Positions 16,802 through 25,085 of a stretch of 64,000 nucleotides of DNA are shown in pieces. This stretch comes from JBDWFY01 sp039976075. GTDB taxonomy: Bacteria > Pseudomonadota > Alphaproteobacteria > Rhizobiales > Stappiaceae. The translations under genes and the position numbers were made by a program. The stretch covers positions 186,001-250,000 of the forward strand of contig JBDWFY010000018.1 in NCBI GenBank assembly GCA_039976075.1, given 5' to 3'. Numbering within the stretch: the stretch's first letter is position 1; every line of letters begins with the position of its first letter. Below the pieces are notes generated by a model, which saw only the letters and a program-made list of their open reading frames with translations, was not told the origin of the DNA and made no database searches.

Positions 16802-17635
16802 ATGAGAACAAATCGCCCTTCCACAGAACAATTGGCTTTGCACGCAACGTCAATTCGAAAAAACCTCATCCGTATGGTGGCCCGGAACGGTCAGGGCTAT
16901 GTGCAACAAGGCCTTGGTGCAGCAGACCTGTTCACCCAGCTCTATTTCTGTGAGGCCAACTTGGACTCGGATGATCCGAATTGGCCGGAACGCGACCGGA
17001 TATTTCTTTCGACCGCTCACAACTCGGCAGTTTTTCATGCCACCCTTGCTGAGCGGGGCATTATCGATCCGGAGCTGCTTGAAACCTACACGCAAGATGG
17101 TTCGCCGGTTGAGATCAACGTGTCTGAACGGCTCGGACCGATCGTCGAGGCGACATGTGGCTCACTGGGGCAGGCCCTGTCGGTTGCGATAGGCATCTGC
17201 CAGTCCGCGAAACGGAAAAACCAGCAATTCAGAACCTATGTCATTCTGGGCGATGGCGAATTGCAGGAAGGTCAGACCTGGGAGGCCGCCATGTACGCAG
17301 GTTCCAACGGTCTGGATAATCTGTGTCTGATCGTCGACGTCAACAGGCTTCAGGTAGACGGCCCGACCGAGAACGTTCTCTCAATGGAGCCCGTCGATGA
17401 CAAGTGGCGCGCGTTCGGCTGGGCGACGCGGTCGGTCGATGGTCATGACTTTCAACAAATGGCTGACGCCTTCGATTGGGCTCGATCGAAGAAAGGGAAA
17501 CCCACCGTTCTTCTGCTCAACACATTGGTCGGAAAAGGTATCCCGTTTCTGGAAGGTCAAATGAGCCACAACATGGTTTTCCCTCAGCATGTTGCCGACA
17601 AAGCCCTTCAGGTTCTGGAGAGCGGTCATGGGTGA
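16802..17635 (+). CDS. Transketolase, N-terminal (ThDP-binding) subunit
   Basis: A 277-residue half-transketolase. It carries the thiamine diphosphate-binding motif YVILGDGELQEGQTWEAAMYAGSNGLDNLCLIVDVN (about residues 146-180; GDG...N), plus RDRIFLSTAHNS and GSLGQALSVAIGIC. Split transketolases of this type transfer two-carbon ketol units; some act on unusual sugars, such as apulose 4-phosphate. It is followed at once by the C-terminal subunit with a short overlap, so the two form one enzyme. No dedicated regulator lies directly upstream; the 60 bp before the ATG are AT-moderate. Confidence 0.92.
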   Translation: MRTNRPSTEQLALHATSIRKNLIRMVARNGQGYVQQGLGAADLFTQLYFCEANLDSDDPNWPERDRIFLSTAHNSAVFHATLAERGIIDPELLETYTQDGSPVEINVSERLGPIVEATCGSLGQALSVAIGICQSAKRKNQQFRTYVILGDGELQEGQTWEAAMYAGSNGLDNLCLIVDVNRLQVDGPTENVLSMEPVDDKWRAFGWATRSVDGHDFQQMADAFDWARSKKGKPTVLLLNTLVGKGIPFLEGQMSHNMVFPQHVADKALQVLESGHG

Positions 17636-18620
17636 TGGGGAAGGCATGAATAACAATCTTCATCTGGGAGATTTCACCTCCAACGCCTCAACCGGCGCCA
17701 CAGTTCCAAACTACTATGGAGATGCGCTGATTGAACTCGCGGCATCGCGCCCGGACATCGTCGCACTGAACGGCGATCTGGCGCCCGCAACTGAGTGCGC
17801 GAAATTTAAAGAGATCTATCCGGACCGTTTTTTCTCTCCTGGAATCGCCGAGGCCAACATGGTCGGCATGGCCGCGGGTATGGCGCGTAATGGTGATGTG
17901 CCTTTCGTTCACACATTCTCGGTGTTCATCTCACGCAGGGCGTTTGACCAGGTCGCCATGCAGGTGGCCTATCCAAAATTGAATGTGAAGTTATCGGGCT
18001 TCTTGCCCGGTTTGACGACTTTGTTGGGCGTCTCCCACCAGGCAATTGAAGATATGGCGCTTATGCGGTCCCTGCCCAACATGACGTTGATTGAGCCGTG
18101 CTGCGCCAGCCAGATCCCTGCTGCAGTTCGCGCCGCAGCTGAACACCAGGGTCCTGTTTATTTGCGCATGCATCGTCCGGCCAGGCCGATGGCAGACAAC
18201 GAGCCGCTCCTGCCCCTGCACATCGGTAAGGCGCAAATGATGAAAGAAGGATCCGATGCCATCATTCTAGCGTCCGGACATATGGTTGCCGAGGCTCTCA
18301 GCGCAGCAAATACACTTGACGAGCAAGGGGCAAAAGTCTCCGTCGCCAACATCCATTCCCTGAAACCTCTGGATGTCGATTTTGTCATTGAACACGCACG
18401 TCGAACCGGTGCTGTCGTTACTGCAGAAAATCACTCGATCATCGGAGGCCTGGGTTCTGCCGTTGCCGAAACGCTGCTTGAAGCCGGTGTTCATGCGAAG
18501 TTCAAGCGGGTCGGCATTCAAGACACGTTCGCTGAAGGTGGTTCAACCGACTACCTGTTCGATAAATACGGGCTCTCTGCGAAGCATATCGTCGCGGCAG
18601 TCCAGCAATTACTGTCATAG
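17628..18620 (+). CDS. Transketolase, C-terminal (pyrimidine-binding) subunit
   Basis: A 330-residue partner of the preceding subunit: a pyrimidine-binding domain with VALNGDLAPATECAKFKEIYPDRFFSPGIAEANMVGMAAGMA (the Glu of GIAEAN is the ThDP-activating residue), FSVFISRRAFDQVAMQVAY, and a C-terminal transketolase domain ending with IGIQDTFAEGGSTDYLFDKYGL. The start is uncertain: ATG 17628 overlaps the previous stop by 8 bp and has GGAGAGCGG; ATG 17646 has GGGGAAGG. The substrate cannot be read from sequence. The gene converges on the nucleoside hydrolase gene, 32 bp away. Confidence 0.9.
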   Translation: MGDGEGMNNNLHLGDFTSNASTGATVPNYYGDALIELAASRPDIVALNGDLAPATECAKFKEIYPDRFFSPGIAEANMVGMAAGMARNGDVPFVHTFSVFISRRAFDQVAMQVAYPKLNVKLSGFLPGLTTLLGVSHQAIEDMALMRSLPNMTLIEPCCASQIPAAVRAAAEHQGPVYLRMHRPARPMADNEPLLPLHIGKAQMMKEGSDAIILASGHMVAEALSAANTLDEQGAKVSVANIHSLKPLDVDFVIEHARRTGAVVTAENHSIIGGLGSAVAETLLEAGVHAKFKRVGIQDTFAEGGSTDYLFDKYGLSAKHIVAAVQQLLS

Positions 18621-18652
18621 GTGTTCAACGGTGTCGCAGCTGCTCCTTCAGA

Positions 18653-19732
18653 TTACCGGCAGTGCTCGTTGAGCTTGTCATAGAAATCTCTGAAGATTTC
18701 ATCCCGCTGAACGTCGTGGGCTTCACGCATTAAATGACGATGGTCGGACTTTTGCCAGAACAGGTCTTCGGTCAGGATGGGTGACGTTGTCAGCATGGTG
18801 GGAACCCAGTCGGGATTGATCAACCAGGCGATATTGATGATGTCCCAGATGACCCATGTGCGCCGTTTCGTATCCTCCAGCGCGAACATCTTATGCAGTG
18901 GATTATTGGTATAAAGGTGAAAGAGATAGTCTCCAATCGCACCACGGCCGCGAACAAATTCTGTCATTTCCGGTAGCGATATCTTCAGTTGCGCACCGAC
19001 GTGATATCCGGGCAGGTAAATGTGGGGTACGCCACTGTCGAACATAAGCCGCGATGCATGCAGATCCTGAAACAAATTCAGGGATGGGCGGTTACTGTGA
19101 GGTGCATGAGAGGGATAGGCGGAAGTCCAGATCACGACGATTTTTTCGACAATTTCAGGTGCAATCAATAGGGCCGAAGCAATGTTCGTGACGCAGCCCA
19201 ACGCCGCAATATACAGCGGTTGAGATCCCGATTTCGCCAGGTCTATTATCGCCTGGACCGCGTCCGACATCACCGGGCTTTCAGAATCGCGCATGTAGTT
19301 TGAGGCGCCCCTAAAAACCTTGCCGTTCGATCCGATGTTGAGTTTTTCATAAATTGTCAGAATTTCGGCATAACTGAGCTCCATCCCTTCCGCAGGCAGT
19401 ACAAATTCAAGGTCGGCTGCGCGTCGATCTTGAGCATGCAGACGATCAATCCAGCCTTGAAACCCGCCGACAAGATGTTCCTGATGCGCACTACCGGCTT
19501 CAATTGCACGCTCTGCAGCGAGCAATTCAGGTTGGTGGTGAGCAAAAGAAAAGGGCTCGGCTGTTACCGCTTCAACGGTCATTCTGTCAGGGGAAAGAAG
19601 CGCCCAGGCAAGCGCAAACTGATCATCAATCTCATTGGCCGCGTCAGTATCGATGAGCAGGCGCACCCGGTCCTCAGGATGTGCCAACCGCTCTTTCATT
19701 GCTTCAGGATTCAATTTTGGAAAATCGACCAC
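18653..19732 (-). CDS. Inosine-uridine preferring nucleoside hydrolase family protein
   Basis: A 359-residue IU-nucleoside hydrolase-type protein that would cleave the N-glycosidic bond of nucleosides to free base and ribose. The calcium-binding N-terminal motif is present as LLIDTDAANEIDDQFALAWALL (about residues 25-46; family DxDxxxDD, here DTDAANEIDDQ), with AALGCVTNIASALL in the middle and VWDIINIAWL-type segment near the C-terminus. The variant motif places it in a divergent subgroup. Start: GTG at 19732 with AGGGGGG upstream. It lies 12 bp downstream of the GntR regulator gene, so they form an operon. Ribose release would fit the sugar operon at 25086-35536. Confidence 0.85.
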   Translation of the reverse strand: MVDFPKLNPEAMKERLAHPEDRVRLLIDTDAANEIDDQFALAWALLSPDRMTVEAVTAEPFSFAHHQPELLAAERAIEAGSAHQEHLVGGFQGWIDRLHAQDRRAADLEFVLPAEGMELSYAEILTIYEKLNIGSNGKVFRGASNYMRDSESPVMSDAVQAIIDLAKSGSQPLYIAALGCVTNIASALLIAPEIVEKIVVIWTSAYPSHAPHSNRPSLNLFQDLHASRLMFDSGVPHIYLPGYHVGAQLKISLPEMTEFVRGRGAIGDYLFHLYTNNPLHKMFALEDTKRRTWVIWDIINIAWLINPDWVPTMLTTSPILTEDLFWQKSDHRHLMREAHDVQRDEIFRDFYDKLNEHCR

Positions 19733-19744
19733 CGGTGGTCCCCC

Positions 19745-20494
19745 CTAGTGATGCCTTGGCGTTCGAGATTGTCTGGTGAGATTGAAGCTGACAGATCCGC
19801 TTCGAAAAACTTCTTCGTGAAAGACCACCCGTCCTGCATCATCAAATGCTGAGCACGCCTGTTGTAGCAACGGTGTGCCCGGAGCAATATTGAACAGGGC
19901 GGCCATCGGTTCGTCCGTTAGAATTGGACTGATGTCCTCACATGCCGCGGACCACTCCAGCTTGAATCGTGCGGATAAAATGCGCAATATCGATTGCCCT
20001 GGTCCACTTTCAGGGAAATCCTCAGCGCACGCATGCTTCAGATAAGAACTTGGCGCGTAGGTCATGACGACCATGCGCGGGATGTCATCAACCAGCCGTA
20101 ATCGCTTGATCCGGGTGATTTTTTTGATTGGCATGTCGCCTGGTAAATCTGCGGTTTCAGGAGCTTCGGCCTCAAACCGGTCAAGGGAAAGAAAGCGGGA
20201 TGTCGGCTCGTGGCCGGCACGCAGCATGGCGTCCGTGAAGGAGGTAAGACAGGTGTCTGTTGCCGGAGACAGCGTCAGAACGGTGTATCCACTGCCTTGT
20301 TTGCTTTCAAGATAGCCATCTGTCACCAGCATGTTCAGTGCCCTGCGGATAGTAACCCGGGACACTTCGAAATGGTTGGCCAGTTCGCTCTCGGTCGGCA
20401 TTCGGCCGCCAATGGGATATCGTCCCGCTTTGAGGCGGGCAACGATAACGCGATAGGCGTGCTCGTATTTCGGAGTATCCTCAGGTGTCGTCAT
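19745..20494 (-). CDS. GntR-family (HutC/UTRA) transcriptional regulator
   Basis: A 249-residue regulator: an N-terminal GntR winged helix (YEHAYRVIVARLKAGRYPIGGRMPTESELANHFEVSRVTIRRALNMLVTDGYLESKQGSGYTV, about residues 9-70) and a C-terminal UTRA ligand-binding domain of HutC type (about 90-240). The ATG at 20494 has GGAGAGAATT upstream; two in-frame ATGs further up are less well placed. It is cotranscribed with the nucleoside hydrolase downstream and lies 70 bp after the CoA ligase gene, so it may regulate either the nucleoside or the thiolase-CoA ligase genes. Confidence 0.9.
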   Translation of the reverse strand: MTTPEDTPKYEHAYRVIVARLKAGRYPIGGRMPTESELANHFEVSRVTIRRALNMLVTDGYLESKQGSGYTVLTLSPATDTCLTSFTDAMLRAGHEPTSRFLSLDRFEAEAPETADLPGDMPIKKITRIKRLRLVDDIPRMVVMTYAPSSYLKHACAEDFPESGPGQSILRILSARFKLEWSAACEDISPILTDEPMAALFNIAPGTPLLQQACSAFDDAGRVVFHEEVFRSGSVSFNLTRQSRTPRHH

Positions 20495-20563
20495 AATTCT
20501 CTCCATCCTCAGGCAACCCAAAAACTGTCGGATTTACCATCAAACACGCGTGCTTCCTGCCCC

Positions 20564-22231
20564 TCATGCTTTGCCCGCCTTGGCATTTTCCGCAAGTCTG
20601 AGAGAGCGCCTGTTGATCTTGCCCGACGATGTCAGTTCGAAACGGTCGACAAAGTCGATTTCCCTGGGTGCCTTGTAACCGGCAAGGTTGGTTTTGACGT
20701 GGGTTTTGAGCTCGTCTGCCAGCGCGTCGGATGCGGCTGTGCCGGCACTGATCTTGACAAATGCCTTCACGATGGCGCCCCGGTCGGGGTCAGGTTTTCC
20801 AATGACGGCCACTTCTGCCACAGCGGGATGCGCCAACAGGCTTTCCTCGATTTCCGTGGGGCCAATGCGAAAACCGGAAGATTTGATCAGATCGTCAGAG
20901 CGACCTTTGTACCAGAAATAGCCATCGCTATCCCGCACAGCCAGGTCATGGGTTCGTAAATACGGCCCGAGACGCATCTCGTCTTCTTTGGCCGTGTTGT
21001 TCAGATATCCCAGAAAACGGGTCGGAGAACCGGCAAGCGTTACAATTTCACCGGGTTCATCATTGGCAACTTCCTTGCCACTGTCATCTACCAGACGCAC
21101 ATCATGGCCGGGATAAGCACAACCCATAGAACCGGGTTTTCTGGGAAACAGCGAGGCGCAATTGCCTATAAGGTGATTGACCTCGGTCATCCCGTAAAAT
21201 TCATTGCACACCACGCCCAGTCGGTTCTCCGCCCAGTTCAGTGTTTCTGCAGCAAGCGCTTCGCCCCCGGTGCAAATGACACGCAAGGAAAGATCGTACT
21301 TTTCTCTGGGGTTTTGAGTTTGCGCCAGGCGCTTGATGGCCGTGGGCGCAAGGAAAGTGTGGGTCACATGATGACGAGAGATAAACGCGTAGGCCGTTTC
21401 CGCCTGGAACCGCTCCAGCGTCGTGGCTATCGGGCGTCCGGCCATCCATGCAGGGAACAGCATATCGAGCAAACCGCCAACCCAAGCCCAGTCCGAAGGG
21501 GACCAGTAAACCGCATCCGCATCCTCCATCGATAGGTTGAAAAACAGATTGATGGAGGGCGTGTAGGCGGCCAGGACTCGGTGCCCGTGAAGAATGCCTT
21601 TCGGTTTGCCGGTCGAGCCTGACGTATACATCAGCAATGCCGGATCATCGGCTCCGGTGTAGTCGGGAACGAAGTCGGTAGCGTCGGAAGCCAATATTTC
21701 CGATAGGTCAGCTTCATCGTTCTTGGCCGAACGGGTCAGGACATGTACGACATCCGGAAACAACTCCCGCGCTTGATCCCGCAAGGGTGCCCAGGCTTCC
21801 GGCGACGTGAGAAGCACCTTCGCTTTGCAGTCATTCAGCGCGTGGCGCAATGTTTCAGGCCCATAAAGCTGCGATAGCGTCACAGCAACACCGCCCAGTT
21901 TGCAGATGGCCATATGGGCAACTGCGGTGTCGGGATGCTGACCGGTGTGAAGTCCGATCAGATCTCCGCGCCCATAGCCCAGCATACTTAAATGCGCCGC
22001 CAGATTTGTGGCTGCCCGATCCACATCCGCAAAACTCTGAACTTGTACATTTCCCGCCGTGTCTTCGAAAATCAGCGCCGGAAGTTCGCGGCTCTGAGGC
22101 CCCAGATGTTTTCCCACCGTCATGTGGAAAATATTGGCGTTCTGCGGCCACACGATAGCCAGGTTCTCTCCGTCGTCCCTGAGATTCAGATCGGCAAGCT
22201 TTTGTTCTGGAATGTCATAGGGGCGCGTCAT
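20564..22231 (-). CDS. Acyl-CoA synthetase (AMP-forming)
   Basis: A 555-residue ANL-superfamily ligase of the acetyl/medium-chain acyl-CoA synthetase group, activating a carboxylic acid with ATP and CoA. The P-loop motif YTSGSTGKPKG is at residues 202-212, followed by YWSPSDWAWVGGLLDMLFPAWMAGRP, CTGGEAL, NEFYGMTEVNHLIGN, RTHDLAVRDSDGYFWYKGRSDDLIKSSGFRIGPTEIEE and the C-terminal catalytic Lys in TSSGKINRRSLR. It overlaps the DUF35 gene stop by 4 bp and is the last gene of a thiolase-like/DUF35/ligase unit. The substrate is unknown; an aliphatic or branched acid is most likely. Confidence 0.92.
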   Translation of the reverse strand: MTRPYDIPEQKLADLNLRDDGENLAIVWPQNANIFHMTVGKHLGPQSRELPALIFEDTAGNVQVQSFADVDRAATNLAAHLSMLGYGRGDLIGLHTGQHPDTAVAHMAICKLGGVAVTLSQLYGPETLRHALNDCKAKVLLTSPEAWAPLRDQARELFPDVVHVLTRSAKNDEADLSEILASDATDFVPDYTGADDPALLMYTSGSTGKPKGILHGHRVLAAYTPSINLFFNLSMEDADAVYWSPSDWAWVGGLLDMLFPAWMAGRPIATTLERFQAETAYAFISRHHVTHTFLAPTAIKRLAQTQNPREKYDLSLRVICTGGEALAAETLNWAENRLGVVCNEFYGMTEVNHLIGNCASLFPRKPGSMGCAYPGHDVRLVDDSGKEVANDEPGEIVTLAGSPTRFLGYLNNTAKEDEMRLGPYLRTHDLAVRDSDGYFWYKGRSDDLIKSSGFRIGPTEIEESLLAHPAVAEVAVIGKPDPDRGAIVKAFVKISAGTAASDALADELKTHVKTNLAGYKAPREIDFVDRFELTSSGKINRRSLRLAENAKAGKA

Positions 22232-22608
22232 GTGGGTAAATCGCCTTTCACGGGATGCAGAACCAATGCCGGTAACGGGATTTCTTGTGGCAACAGTTTT
22301 CCAGCCGTTTGCACCAGAGGGAACTTTTCCAGACGGACCACCGATTTTGTGTCCGCGCCGTCAAACGCAACCAGCGCAAAGTCGCCAGCGGACCCGTGGG
22401 TGCGAAAACAAATATCGGCTGTTCCGGACAATGTTACCCAGTTGCCCTCGGCGGTGCCGCACTCGCATGTTCTTATTGGGGGAAAGCTGACAAAGGCGCA
22501 CCGTGCACAACGCCGTGCGACAGCATCACCCTTTGACAAGCCTTCGACAAAGGGTGTCATCCAACCCGGTGAAAGAGAATAAGTCAGTCTCACATCATGA
22601 GGGATCAT
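22228..22608 (-). CDS. DUF35 zinc-ribbon/OB-fold protein
   Basis: A 126-residue DUF35 protein with a rubredoxin-like zinc ribbon (C34, C37, C48, C50: C-x2-C and C-x-C) and a C-terminal OB fold. DUF35 proteins are partners of thiolase-fold enzymes, channelling acyl-CoA or stabilising the complex, as in archaeal HMG-CoA synthase/thiolase and the Ltp2 steroid aldolase. It overlaps both neighbours by 4 bp (thiolase-like gene upstream, CoA ligase downstream), which strongly suggests a stoichiometric complex with the thiolase-like protein. Confidence 0.9.
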   Translation of the reverse strand: MIPHDVRLTYSLSPGWMTPFVEGLSKGDAVARRCARCAFVSFPPIRTCECGTAEGNWVTLSGTADICFRTHGSAGDFALVAFDGADTKSVVRLEKFPLVQTAGKLLPQEIPLPALVLHPVKGDLPT

Positions 22609-23786
22609 GCGACTTCCCCGTTTTTCAGGATCGTTACGGCTGCTGTGGTGCAGATGCCGCCGTGCGTATCGGCCAGGGCATAGCGGGGCGGCTGATCGGG
22701 CTGCAGAGCCGGGTGGTACGTCCCTTCAACCAGCAAGGCGCAGGTCGCCGTCTGACCGACTCCGGTTGCTCCAACCGGTGCGCCTTGCCCAAGGAGACCG
22801 CCGGATAGATTGATCGGGCACTGTCCTCCTGGTGCAAATCTGCCGCTGTTCAAATCACCAATGATCGATTCACTCAGGCCAAGCGCCTGGATACTCTGCA
22901 ACTGCGCGCCCGCATAAGCGTCGTAAATTTCGGCAATTTCGATAGTGTCAGGCAGAATGGCTGCCTCTTTGCATGCCGAGTTCATGGCGCTTGTCTTTGC
23001 CGAGAAGTTACCGGGGTCAGCACGGGCACCAAGATGCAGTGTGTCGACAGCGCTGCCAATCCCGGCAATTTTTGCAGCACCACGTCGAGCCTGCGGTTTG
23101 TGCGTGTCATGCGACAGGATCAACGCGGCCGCGCCATCACTCAAGGGTGAACAGTGTAGTCGTCGGTAGGGCGATGCGATCAATGGACTTTGGTCAATTT
23201 CGTCAACCGTATGGGTGCGGCCAAGATGCGCATTTGGATTGTCCAGCGCGTTGGATCTATTCTGGATCACAATAGCGGCGAGGTCTTTGTCCGAAACCTT
23301 GCAACTCTCCCGAAAAGTTTGAAACGACAGAGCATACAGGGCGGTTGATGAGAGCCCCGTCATGCCGTCTGTCCAGGCATCAAAGGAATATCCGTAAAGG
23401 GAGGTCATCGTCTCTGCTGACAAATGGGATGCCGACGGGTCGACCCCCACAACTGCCGCATGTTTTACCCGTCCGGATTGAAGCGCGCGCGTGGCCGCAT
23501 GAACAGCAAGCTGGCCCGACGCACCACCGCCTTCACAGCGCAATATTTCTACATCCCTTAAACCCAGGTCACTGGCCAACACAGAAGCCGGATTGAGCTG
23601 ATACGTAAAAAAGTCGCTTTCCGAGGACACGAATAGTGCATCGATGTCGCGGAGCTCCACTGTGGACAGAGTCAGGGCCTGCTCAAAAGCGTCGAATGCC
23701 CAGTCGCGAAAATTGCTGCCATCCTTGCGCCGATTGTAAGGGGTCAGCGCTGCGCCGCATACCGAAACCCCCAGGTCAGATGACAT
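22605..23786 (-). CDS. Thiolase-like (SCP-x/Ltp2 type) protein lacking usual catalytic Cys and His
   Basis: A 393-residue thiolase-fold protein of the SCP-x/lipid-transfer group: SSESDFFTYQLNP, PYRRLHCSPLSDGAAALIL, EIYDAYAGAQLQSIQALG and the C-terminal NLSGGLLGQGAPVGATG. The nucleophilic Cys position of CxSG is Gly88 (GGASG) and the His of GHPxGxTG is Ala336 (GAPVGATG). Without both, Claisen condensation or thiolysis by the standard mechanism is unlikely. Ltp2-type aldolases, which pair with DUF35 proteins, also dispense with the Cys, so a retro-aldol CoA-thioester lyase is a reasonable alternative. First gene of the thiolase/DUF35/ligase operon, divergent from an MFS carrier. Confidence 0.85.
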   Translation of the reverse strand: MSSDLGVSVCGAALTPYNRRKDGSNFRDWAFDAFEQALTLSTVELRDIDALFVSSESDFFTYQLNPASVLASDLGLRDVEILRCEGGGASGQLAVHAATRALQSGRVKHAAVVGVDPSASHLSAETMTSLYGYSFDAWTDGMTGLSSTALYALSFQTFRESCKVSDKDLAAIVIQNRSNALDNPNAHLGRTHTVDEIDQSPLIASPYRRLHCSPLSDGAAALILSHDTHKPQARRGAAKIAGIGSAVDTLHLGARADPGNFSAKTSAMNSACKEAAILPDTIEIAEIYDAYAGAQLQSIQALGLSESIIGDLNSGRFAPGGQCPINLSGGLLGQGAPVGATGVGQTATCALLVEGTYHPALQPDQPPRYALADTHGGICTTAAVTILKNGEVA

Positions 23787-23830
23787 CTGCTACTCTGCTC
23801 TTTCCTAAAATCCGAAATGGCATGGAACAA

Positions 23831-23855
23831 TATTGACTTAACATATTTGTCAATA
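23831..23855. promoter_or_regulatory. Inverted repeat in the divergent thiolase-MFS promoter region
   Basis: TATTGAC (23831-23837), 11 bp, GTCAATA (23849-23855): a perfect 7-bp inverted repeat overlapping TTGACA-type -35 elements on both strands. It is 45 bp from both starts and is a natural operator for coregulation. Confidence 0.55.
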
Positions 23856-23900
23856 CAAGTTGTTTTCTCATCATCGCCTCGCCCAGTTAAAGGAAACACA

Positions 23901-25070
23901 ATGCGCGCATCGGCGGAGCAAAAAGCTGAACTGGTTTTGGCTGGTCTATGCTGTTTTTGCGCCGGTGGGCTTTACGGCTGGAGCGCACTGATCTCAGCGA
24001 TTCAGGAGCCGTTTGGCGTCTCTACCGCGCAAATCGGTCTGATCTTTTCATTTGCCGTATTGGCGTTTACCGCTGCCGTACTTGTTGCTCCCTATTTGCC
24101 ACCGACACTCAAGGGGTTATCGGGTGGAGGCATTTTTGGGCTATGCGGCGCGTTGTTGTTGGCACTGTCGGCCACCGCATCCGCTTACATTTATTTTGTG
24201 GTGACGTTCAGTCTGGGATTTGGTGCCGTCAGTGGGTTTATTTACATCAATACACTGGACCTTGCAGCGCGATCACAACACCCCAAACTCCTTTCGCCGA
24301 TTATGGTCGCGACGTTCGGAATGGGAGGCGTGGTCTTCGGGCCTGCCTGGCGGCTTATGATTGCGCAAGGCTGGGGGTTGAAGGCTTTGTGGTTATTGTC
24401 GGTGTTGCTGGGGGCTGTTTCGATCCTCTCGATATTGACCGCTCGCAAAACATCGGAAAAGCGGAATGACGACCCACAAGCTATCCAAAGTCAGGTTGAA
24501 TCAACCCTGTCGCCGACCCACGCCGGTGTCTATGTCTGGCTGATATTCGCGTTGGGTTCAGTTGGCGGGCTGATGGTGCTCGGTCTCGCATCGAAGATAC
24601 TTGATGATGCGGGTGGTTCGGTGGCGCTTACCAGTATTGCGCTGGGATGCATTGCGGTTGGCAACACCACCGGCCGGTTATCTGTCGCTGGCTTCAACAG
24701 CCGTCTAAATCCGCTCACCACAACGATAATTGCAACACTGACGACTGGTCTCGGACTGATAGTCACAGCGATGTCTTCTCATGCCGTATTTGTTGCAGTG
24801 GGGCTGAGTTTGGTGGCTCTGGGCTACGGAATTACAGCCTCGGCTATTCCGTCTCTAACGCGTCAACTGTTTGGTGAAGCGCGTTTTTTTCGTGCTTTTG
24901 CTGTAATTTTCACCGCATGGGCGGCAGCAGGATTGCTTGGCCCCTGGATGTCTGGCGCCATCTTTGATCAGACAGGCGGTTTTGGAGGTGCAATTCTTGC
25001 TGCCCTGACCATGACAGCCGGAGCGGTTTTAACCGTCCTGCTGTTGCGAATGGCCATTCGACGTGCCTGA
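23901..25070 (+). CDS. Major facilitator superfamily transporter (OFA-like)
   Basis: A 389-residue inner-membrane carrier with 12 predicted hydrophobic segments, arranged 6+6 around a polar loop (about residues 185-215: TARKTSEKRNDDPQAIQSQ...). The N-terminal CCFCAGGLYGWSALISAIQEPFG and the GxxxG-rich helices resemble the oxalate/formate antiporter (OFA) subgroup of MFS carboxylate carriers. It is divergent from the thiolase/DUF35/CoA ligase operon, so the acid activated by that ligase is a plausible substrate. The start at 23901 follows AAAGGAAACACA. Confidence 0.88.
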   Translation: MRASAEQKAELVLAGLCCFCAGGLYGWSALISAIQEPFGVSTAQIGLIFSFAVLAFTAAVLVAPYLPPTLKGLSGGGIFGLCGALLLALSATASAYIYFVVTFSLGFGAVSGFIYINTLDLAARSQHPKLLSPIMVATFGMGGVVFGPAWRLMIAQGWGLKALWLLSVLLGAVSILSILTARKTSEKRNDDPQAIQSQVESTLSPTHAGVYVWLIFALGSVGGLMVLGLASKILDDAGGSVALTSIALGCIAVGNTTGRLSVAGFNSRLNPLTTTIIATLTTGLGLIVTAMSSHAVFVAVGLSLVALGYGITASAIPSLTRQLFGEARFFRAFAVIFTAWAAAGLLGPWMSGAIFDQTGGFGGAILAALTMTAGAVLTVLLLRMAIRRA

Positions 25071-25085
25071 GCTCCTCGGAGCTGT

